NCBI GenBank assembly: GCA_023386675.1
Contig: JAEWJG010000410.1
Coordinates: 1-10,821, forward strand
Source of the DNA: Actinomycetes bacterium
GTDB lineage: Bacteria > Actinomycetota > Actinomycetes > Actinomycetales > Microbacteriaceae
Length of the DNA stretch: 10,821 bases
Direction: 5' to 3'
Made by a program: the position numbers and the translations under genes. Below are positions 5,695-10,821 of the stretch, piece after piece (within the stretch, counting starts at the first letter, position 1; the number at the start of each line of letters is the position of its first letter). Below the pieces are notes generated by a model. It did no database searches and was not told where the DNA came from. It was given only the letters and a program-made list of their open reading frames with translations.

Positions 5695-6615
5695 GTGAAA
5701 ATCGCTCTGCAGTTCGTCGCGATGGGGCTCGTCTGGGGCGCCAGCTTCCTGTTCATGAAGGTGGCACTGGGGGGCGTGAGCTTCGGCCAGGTGGCGTGGG
5801 CGCGCCTGGTGTTCGGTGCGGTCACGCTGGGCGTCATCGCCCTGGTGACCCGCGCGCGTCTGCCTCGCGAACCGATCGTCTGGGCGCACTTCGCGGTGGT
5901 CGCGGTGACGTACTGCGTCATCCCGTTCCTGCTGTTCGCGTGGGCGGAGCAGTACGTCTCGTCGAGCCTGGCCAGCATCTACAACGCGGTCACCCCGATC
6001 ACGACGGCCATCCTGGCGACGGCGGCGTTCCGCGTGGAGAAACTCAACCGGGACCAGGTGCTCGGTGTGCTGGTCGGCATCGCCGGCGTCGTGATCGTCG
6101 TCGGGCCCTGGGCGGTGGATGCGCTCGCCGGCAGCCTGTGGGGCCAGCTCGCCTGCCTCGGCGCCGTCACCTGCTACGGCTTCAGCTTCGGCTACATCCG
6201 CCGCTTCATCAGCCCCCGTGCGGTGTCCGCCACGACGAGCGCCTTCCTCAACATCGGCCTCGCTGCGGTGGTCATGCTCCTCCTGACGCCGATCGTCGCG
6301 TGGCACCCGATCTCGTTCAGCTGGCCGGTGCTCCTCTCGCTGCTGGCGCTCGGCGCGCTGGGCACGGGCGTCGTCTACATCTGGAACATGAACGTGCTGC
6401 GCGCGTGGGGGCCGACGCTGACCTCGGGGGTGACCTACGTGACGCCCGTGGTCGGGGTGGCGCTGGGCATCCTGGTGCTGGGCGAGCACCTGACCTGGAA
6501 CGAGCCGGTCGGTGCGGTGGTCGTGCTCGCGGGCATCCTGCTGACGCAGCAGCGTGTGCGGGTGCTGACGCGGCGGCAGGCGCAGCCGGCGGCCCAGGAG
6601 GCGGCTGCGCGCTAG
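5695..6615 (+). CDS. EamA/DMT-family transporter
   Basis: A 306-residue polytopic inner-membrane protein of the drug/metabolite transporter superfamily, with ten predicted membrane helices in two EamA repeats. Repeat one opens MGLVWGASFLFMKVAL (9-24) and ends near IAGVVIVVGPW. Repeat two starts near LWGQLACLGAVTCYGFSFGYI and includes the typical end SGVTYVTPVVGVALGILVLGEHL, then a GAVVVLAGILL helix. Basic residues and an Ala/Gln tail (TRRQAQPAAQEAAAR) finish the protein on the cytoplasmic side. Members export amino acids, nucleosides or other metabolites; the substrate cannot be read from sequence. The GTG start fits a leaderless promoter. An alternative ATG at codon 9 would clip the first helix and has no ribosome-binding site. 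The gene is divergent from the lipoprotein, and its TAG stop is shared with that of the convergent hydrolase. Confidence 0.9.
   Translation: MKIALQFVAMGLVWGASFLFMKVALGGVSFGQVAWARLVFGAVTLGVIALVTRARLPREPIVWAHFAVVAVTYCVIPFLLFAWAEQYVSSSLASIYNAVTPITTAILATAAFRVEKLNRDQVLGVLVGIAGVVIVVGPWAVDALAGSLWGQLACLGAVTCYGFSFGYIRRFISPRAVSATTSAFLNIGLAAVVMLLLTPIVAWHPISFSWPVLLSLLALGALGTGVVYIWNMNVLRAWGPTLTSGVTYVTPVVGVALGILVLGEHLTWNEPVGAVVVLAGILLTQQRVRVLTRRQAQPAAQEAAAR
6580..6610. other. Inverted repeat at the 3' end of the transporter gene
   Basis: GCGCAGCCG (6580-6588) and CGGCTGCGC (6602-6610) are exact reverse complements with a 13-base loop. They lie inside the last transporter codons, immediately before the convergent stops. 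With no intergenic space between the two genes, this may act as a 3'-end hairpin, but there is no U-tract. Confidence 0.35.
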
Positions 6616-7610
6616 GTCCGCTCCCGCAGGAACGTCACCGTCGCGCCGAGCGCCTCCCGCGCCTCCGGGAACCGCAGATGGAACTGGTACTCGTGCGGCA
6701 GCGCGGGCTCGTGGTCGCTCGGCCAGAGCACCTCGGTCACCTCGACGCCGGCCGCCCGCAGCGCCGCCGCGAGCGGCACCGACTGCGTGGCGGTGAGCCC
6801 GTCCCCGTTGCCGCCCGAGATATAGGTCGGCGGGAAGTCGGCGGTGACGTGACGGAGAGTCGACATCGTGTGCCCCGCCGGGCTGTCCGACCAGTCCTTC
6901 GTGCCGGCGTACGCCCACATCGCTGTCTTGAATCCCCAGCCGAGCAGGCCGGAGAGGTCGGCAAGAGCATCCAGGTCGTAGACGCCGCAGTTCAGGATGG
7001 CGCCCACCAGCTGGTCGCGGTGGAGGGCCGGCTCGATGCCGACGAGGCGTGCGTACGCGGGACTCGTCGCGAGCACGGCGAGCTGGCTGGCCAGCTGGGC
7101 GCCCGCCGAGTCACCGGCCAGCACGATGCGCGTGGGGTCGATCCCGAGCTCGTCGGCGTGCGCGACGAGGTGCGCGAGCGCGTCGTTCAGCTGCCGGATC
7201 GCGACCGGATAGGCGGCCTCCGGCGCGAGCGTGTAGTTGAGCCCCACCGTGGTGAAGCCCTCGGCGGCGAGCATGCGGAGATACGGCTCCACATCCCAGC
7301 TCGAACCGGAGAGCCACGCACCGCCGTGCACCCAGACGACCGTGGGGAGCGGTGCGGCATCCGATGATGGACGGAAGACGTCGAACGTCAGCCCGCTCGC
7401 CGGGCGCCCGACGGGCACGCCGGTCCTGGCCGTCACACCGGCGGGGACGAACGGCAGCATCTCCGCGACGGTCTCGCGCGCTCCCCTGGTGAAGACCCGC
7501 CGGATCAGCAGCGCCGACGGCCACGGCGTCGCCCGCACGGCCGCGATGGTGCCCGCGGCGACCGCGAGCGCACCTCCGACGATCCCGATGGCCCGGCGCG
7601 CACGCGTCAT
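6612..7610 (-). CDS. Alpha/beta hydrolase (hormone-sensitive-lipase-like esterase) with N-terminal membrane segment
   Basis: A 332-residue predicted carboxylesterase or lipase. The oxyanion-hole motif HGGAW (95-99) and nucleophile elbow GDSAG (166-170, Ser168) are intact and define the HSL/family-IV type. The probable acid is Asp270 (GNGDGLT), and the probable base is His306 (PHEYQF) or, less likely, His300. The first residues MTRARR followed by a hydrophobic stretch (8-26) look like a signal anchor or signal peptide without a lipobox. The enzyme therefore probably acts at or outside the membrane, unlike most cytosolic HSL-type esterases. The ATG at 7610 has GAGG three bases away, and a TACGGT element ends six bases before it. 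purL ends 30 bases upstream on the same strand, so read-through is likely, although no functional link is evident. The natural substrate is unknown. Confidence 0.9.
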   Translation of the reverse strand: MTRARRAIGIVGGALAVAAGTIAAVRATPWPSALLIRRVFTRGARETVAEMLPFVPAGVTARTGVPVGRPASGLTFDVFRPSSDAAPLPTVVWVHGGAWLSGSSWDVEPYLRMLAAEGFTTVGLNYTLAPEAAYPVAIRQLNDALAHLVAHADELGIDPTRIVLAGDSAGAQLASQLAVLATSPAYARLVGIEPALHRDQLVGAILNCGVYDLDALADLSGLLGWGFKTAMWAYAGTKDWSDSPAGHTMSTLRHVTADFPPTYISGGNGDGLTATQSVPLAAALRAAGVEVTEVLWPSDHEPALPHEYQFHLRFPEAREALGATVTFLRERT

Positions 7611-7616
7611 GCCCTC

Positions 7617-7622
7617 ACCGTA
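7617..7622 (-). promoter_or_regulatory. Possible -10 element of a leaderless promoter for the hydrolase
   Basis: TACGGT on the minus strand fits TANNNT and is followed by six bases and then the ATG. This is the same geometry as at the EamA transporter start. A GAGG just before the ATG means conventional initiation on a purL read-through transcript is also possible. Confidence 0.4.
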
Positions 7623-7640
7623 GCGGACGGCGGATGCGCC

Positions 7641-9959
7641 TCAGGCGACGGTCGGGCCGAAGTGCTCCGGAAGGGTCGAGCGGTGGACGCCGCGCAGCTC
7701 CTCCACGCCGATGGTGAACTGGTCCTGCACCTCGAGGACGGGCTGCGCGCCCACCTCGGCGTCGGTCACGCCGATGCGGAGCACCGGGATGCCGCGACCC
7801 TCGCAGAGGCCGCGGAACTTCACGTCGTCCTCACGAGGGACGGACACGATGACCCGCGCGGTCGACTCCGAGAACAGGGCGGTCGCCGCATCCACGCCGT
7901 CGCGCTCCTCGATCTCGGTCAGCCAGACGCGCGCGCCGACGCCGAACCGCATGACCGACTCGGCCAGCGCCTGAGCGAGACCGCCGTCGGCGAGGTCGTG
8001 CGCGGACGACACGAGTCCCTCCTGAGCGGCCGCGTGCAGCGCCTGAGCGAGCGACCGCTCCGCGTCCAGGTCGACCGCCGGCGGGCGTCCGCCGAGGTGG
8101 CCGTGAATGGTGCCCGCCCACGCCGAGCCGTCGAGCTCCTCGCGGGTGGTGCCGAGCAGGTAGATGTTCTCGCCCTCGTCCTGCCAGCCGCTCGGGATGC
8201 GGCGCGCGACGTCGTCGATCACGCCGAGCACGCCGACGACCGGGGTCGGGAAGATCGGGGTGTCGCCGGTCTGGTTGTAGAACGACACGTTGCCGCCGGT
8301 GACCGGGATCTCGAGCTCCAGGCAGGCGTCGGACAGGCCCTCGACGGCCTGCGAGAACTGCCACATGACCTCGGGGTTCTCGGGGCTGCCGAAGTTGAGG
8401 CAGTCGGTGACCGCGGTGGGCACGGCGCCGGTGACGGCGACGTTGCGGTACGCCTCGGCCAGCGCCAGCTTGGCGCCCTGCTTGGGGTCGAGCTGGCAGT
8501 AGCGGCCGTTGGCGTCGGTCGCGATGGCGAAGCCGAGGCCGGACTCCTCGTCGACGCGGATCATGCCCGCGTCGTCCGGGAAGGCGAGCGCGGTGTTGCC
8601 GCCGACGAAGTAGTCGTACTGGTCGGTGATCCAGCCCTTGTCGGCGAGGTTGGCGCTGCCGAGCAGGGCGAGCGTCTGCTCGCGCAGCTCGTCGCCGGTG
8701 GTCGGGCGGGCGAGCACGGAGGCCGAGTCGTCCTGGAGGGCGTCGATCCAGGTCGGGTAGGCGACCGGACGCTCGTACACCGGCCCGTCGACCGCGACGG
8801 TGCGCGGGTCGACGTTCACGATCTCCTCGCCGTTCCAGTTGATGACCAGGCGGCCGGTCTCGGTGACCTCGCCGAGCACGCTGGTCTCGACGTCCCACTT
8901 CGCGGTGACCGCGAGGAACGCGTCCAGCAGCTCCGGCTTGACGACCGCCATCATGCGCTCCTGGCTCTCGGACATGAGGATCTCCTCGGCCGTGAGGGTG
9001 GGGTCGCGCAGCAGCACCTTGTCGAGCTCGATGAACATCCCGCCGTCGCCGTTCGAGGCGAGTTCGCTGGTCGCGCAGGAGATGCCGGCGGCGCCGAGGT
9101 CCTGGATGCCCTCGACCAGCTTGTCGCGGAACAGCTCGAGGCAGCACTCGATCAGCACCTTCTCGGCGAACGGGTCGCCGACCTGGACGGCCGGGCGCTT
9201 GGTCGGGCCGCCCGCGGAGAACGTGTCGGATGCGAGGATGCTCGCCCCGCCGATCCCGTCGCCGCCGGTGCGGGCGCCGAACAGGACCACCTTGTTGCCC
9301 GCGCCGGACGCGTTGGCGAGGTGGAGGTCCTCGTGCCGGAGCACTCCGACCGACAGCGCGTTGACCAGCGGGTTGCCCTGGTACACCGGGTCGAAGTAGG
9401 TCTCGCCGCCGATGTTCGGCAGCCCGAGGCAGTTGCCGTAGAAGGAGATGCCCGAGACGACGCCGTGGACCACGCGGGCGGTGTCCGGGTTGTCGATGGC
9501 GCCGAAGCGCAGCTGGTCCATCACGGCGACGGGACGCGCGCCCATCGAGATGATGTCGCGGACGATGCCGCCGACGCCGGTCGCGGCGCCCTGGAACGGC
9601 TCGATGTAAGAGGGGTGGTTGTGCGACTCCACCTTGATGGTGACCGCCCACCCCTCGCCGACGTCCACGACGCCCGCGTTCTCGCCCATGCCGACCATGA
9701 GGTTCTTCTTCATCGCCGGGCTGACCTTCTGCCCGAACTGGCGCAGGTAGATCTTCGACGACTTGTAGGAGCAGTGCTCCGACCACATCACCGAGTACAT
9801 GGCCAGCTCGCCGCTGGTGGGACGGCGGCCGAGGATCTCGCGGATGCGCGCGTACTCGTCCGGCTTGAGGCCGAGCGCCGCGTACGGCTGTTCCCGCTCG
9901 GGAGTCTCGGCGGCGTTCGCGACGGTGTCGACGACGTGGGCGGTGGCGGTGTCGGTCAC
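7641..9959 (-). CDS. purL: Phosphoribosylformylglycinamidine synthase subunit PurL (FGAM synthase II)
   Basis: A 772-residue small-type PurL that catalyses the ATP-dependent conversion of FGAR to FGAM, the fourth step of purine synthesis. Ammonia comes from glutaminase PurQ, and the complex is assembled with PurS. Length and motifs fit the family: SEHCSYKSS (60-68) with its conserved His, the substrate/nucleotide segment SHNHPSYIEPFQGAATGVGG (112-131), DIISMGARPVAVMDQLRFG (135-153), and in the second half the GGNVSFYNQTGDTPIFPTPV stretch. No break or missing domain is seen. The start is GTG at 9959, with GGAG seven bases before it. The neighbours are not purine genes: an unknown membrane protein lies 65 bases upstream and an esterase 30 bases downstream. 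purQ and purS must be elsewhere. A TAGACT -10-like element lies at 10007-10002. Confidence in the identity is very high. Confidence 0.98.
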   Translation of the reverse strand: MTDTATAHVVDTVANAAETPEREQPYAALGLKPDEYARIREILGRRPTSGELAMYSVMWSEHCSYKSSKIYLRQFGQKVSPAMKKNLMVGMGENAGVVDVGEGWAVTIKVESHNHPSYIEPFQGAATGVGGIVRDIISMGARPVAVMDQLRFGAIDNPDTARVVHGVVSGISFYGNCLGLPNIGGETYFDPVYQGNPLVNALSVGVLRHEDLHLANASGAGNKVVLFGARTGGDGIGGASILASDTFSAGGPTKRPAVQVGDPFAEKVLIECCLELFRDKLVEGIQDLGAAGISCATSELASNGDGGMFIELDKVLLRDPTLTAEEILMSESQERMMAVVKPELLDAFLAVTAKWDVETSVLGEVTETGRLVINWNGEEIVNVDPRTVAVDGPVYERPVAYPTWIDALQDDSASVLARPTTGDELREQTLALLGSANLADKGWITDQYDYFVGGNTALAFPDDAGMIRVDEESGLGFAIATDANGRYCQLDPKQGAKLALAEAYRNVAVTGAVPTAVTDCLNFGSPENPEVMWQFSQAVEGLSDACLELEIPVTGGNVSFYNQTGDTPIFPTPVVGVLGVIDDVARRIPSGWQDEGENIYLLGTTREELDGSAWAGTIHGHLGGRPPAVDLDAERSLAQALHAAAQEGLVSSAHDLADGGLAQALAESVMRFGVGARVWLTEIEERDGVDAATALFSESTARVIVSVPREDDVKFRGLCEGRGIPVLRIGVTDAEVGAQPVLEVQDQFTIGVEELRGVHRSTLPEHFGPTVA

Positions 9960-10001
9960 GCGGGCACTCCAGGCTGGGCGGGGCTGGCGGGGATGGAGTC
10001 C

Positions 10002-10007
10002 AGTCTA
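10002..10007 (-). promoter_or_regulatory. Possible -10 element for purL
   Basis: TAGACT on the minus strand fits TANNNT and would give a leader of about 35 bases that includes the GGAG ribosome-binding site. There is no recognisable -35, and no purine riboswitch or PurR-like palindrome in the 65-base gap. Confidence 0.35.
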
Positions 10008-10024
10008 CCGGGCTTGAAGGACAG

Positions 10025-10821
10025 TCAGGCCGGGCAGCGTTCGGAGGGGATGGAGTGCGCGGTGCCCTGTCCGATCCCGAGCACGGCGTCGTTCGCGATC
10101 TGGATATCGAGGACGGCATCGTCCATCACGCCGAAGACGATCCACCCGCCGCGACCGTCCGTGATTCCGTAGTAGACGACAACGTCGCCGTAGCTGCCGG
10201 TCTGTTGGATGCCCGGATATGCGGACAGCAACTCGTTCCTCGTCGAGCCGATGCCGATTCCGGTGGATGTCCTCGGGCTCATCGACATGATGTCGTTTCC
10301 GACGCCGTAATTGCCGAGGTCGATCGCTGCGGTCCTGCCCGATCCGTCGGCCGCTGCAACGACGGCGATGCCCAGCCGGCTCGGCGTCACGTATATCCTC
10401 TGCTCGCTCAGGCATATCGGGTCGGTGACGTCCTCGAAGCCGGGGAAAGCGTCGGCCTGTGCGGAATAGGGCGCTCCCAGCGTCGCTGCGCCCATCCGGT
10501 CGAAATCGATGATCCACGTGGACGGGTCCGCCGAGTCCTGCACCGGGGCGGCCGGCGTGGGCGTCGGTGCCGGCGTGGGCGTTGGGCTGGGCGTCTGCGT
10601 CACGACCGGGGTCGGCGTCGAGGTCGGCGCCGCGACCGGCGTCGGATCGAGCAATCCGGACCCGAGCGCGTAGGCGACGGTACCGCCCGAGATCGTCAGC
10701 GCCAGCACGACGAGTGTCGCGACGAGGGCGGTTCGCTTGCGGCCGCCGGCGCGGCCCGGGTGGGCCGCCGCGTTGGCCACGACGAGGTCGCGGATGGCCG
10801 CCTTGCGGCGCGGGTCGAAGG
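10025..10821 (-). CDS. Membrane-anchored extracytoplasmic protein of unknown function (N-terminus beyond window)
   Basis: At least 251 residues from a GTG at 10780, but the frame stays open to the window edge. The upstream codons read FDPRRKAAIRDLVV, which looks like real protein, and the GTG has no ribosome-binding site. I therefore treat the gene as partial, with its start at or past 10821. Residue numbers here count from the GTG. Basic residues RKR (14-16) precede one membrane helix (about 17-40). A Thr/Pro stalk follows (45-79), then an outside domain of about 170 residues. That domain has two cysteines (123 and 249) that could pair. I do not recognise the domain. It contains two similar turns, TLGAPYSAQADAFPG (100-114) and GIGSTRNELLSAYPG (177-190), which suggest an internal duplication. 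The layout resembles the LysM lipoprotein's stalk but without a lipobox. purL follows after 65 bases. Confidence 0.75.
   Translation of the reverse strand, partial: FDPRRKAAIRDLVVANAAAHPGRAGGRKRTALVATLVVLALTISGGTVAYALGSGLLDPTPVAAPTSTPTPVVTQTPSPTPTPAPTPTPAAPVQDSADPSTWIIDFDRMGAATLGAPYSAQADAFPGFEDVTDPICLSEQRIYVTPSRLGIAVVAAADGSGRTAAIDLGNYGVGNDIMSMSPRTSTGIGIGSTRNELLSAYPGIQQTGSYGDVVVYYGITDGRGGWIVFGVMDDAVLDIQIANDAVLGIGQGTAHSIPSERCPA
10543..10637. repeat. Low-complexity Thr/Pro-coding tract
   Basis: Imperfect hexamers of the type ggcgtg/ggcgtc/ggtgcc encode the Thr/Pro/Ala stalk of the membrane-anchored protein. The units are more degenerate than in the lipoprotein gene at 5400-5435. Confidence 0.55.

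Noticed and set aside
5353..6918. 521-codon minus-strand frame opposite the transporter
   Set aside because: It is antisense to a clear ten-helix EamA protein; the Arg/His/Asp-rich translation is typical of a shadow.
5292..7367. 691-codon plus-strand frame running through the lipoprotein, transporter and hydrolase region
   Set aside because: It crosses three real genes in a different phase, has no recognisable domain and is strongly biased in composition.
7831..10119. 762-codon minus-strand frame overlapping purL in another phase
   Set aside because: It is Arg/Gly/Pro-rich, motif-free and out of phase with the certain purL frame; a composition artefact.
7662..10172. 836-codon open frame on the plus strand opposite purL
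   Set aside because: It is a mirror of purL caused by GC-rich third positions. The translation is Arg/Val/Asp/His-rich low-complexity with no domain, and purL itself is unmistakable.
1..10821. Search for a defence island, prophage, transposon or CRISPR system
   Set aside because: No nuclease, reverse transcriptase, helicase, toxin-antitoxin, transposase or repeat-spacer array is visible; composition and gene content look like ordinary chromosome.

Overview
This is a high-GC actinobacterial chromosome segment. The likely source is the Microbacteriaceae (Leifsonia- or Microbacterium-like). That placement is an inference from the very GC-rich third positions, the GTG and TTG starts, the leaderless-looking promoters and the gene repertoire; no rRNA or other marker gene is present. 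I see no tRNA, rRNA, CRISPR array, insertion sequence, phage gene or integration scar.

Layout from left to right. On the minus strand, at the left edge, lies the start of an FtsX-type ABC permease. Its ATG overlaps the stop of a MacB/LolD-type ABC ATPase, and together they form an exporter operon. Upstream of that sits a solitary processive family-2 glycosyltransferase with a TTG start. Next, behind a strong terminator hairpin, comes a two-gene operon encoding a luciferase-like FMN-dependent monooxygenase (CE1758-like) and its partner FMN reductase (CE1759-like). This pair starts just downstream of a MarR-type palindromic operator. Upstream of it is a LysM-containing lipoprotein of unknown function.

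The lipoprotein gene is divergent from a plus-strand EamA/DMT transporter, and the 104-base region between them holds a perfect 9-bp inverted repeat. The transporter converges with a minus-strand HSL-type alpha/beta hydrolase; the two TAG stops share one CTAG. The hydrolase lies 30 bases downstream of purL (phosphoribosylformylglycinamidine synthase II), a core purine gene. At the right edge is a membrane-anchored protein of unknown function with a Thr/Pro stalk, whose reading frame continues past the window end.

The only clear functional pairs are ABC ATPase plus permease and monooxygenase plus flavin reductase. In the second pair the reductase would supply FMNH2 to the oxygenase. The remaining genes look like single-gene units. 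The best candidates for new biology are the operator-controlled monooxygenase/reductase pair with an unknown substrate, the LysM lipoprotein with an unassigned central domain, and the divergent control region at about 5613-5650. I found nothing that looks like a defence island or a mobile system; most of the window is ordinary chromosome.
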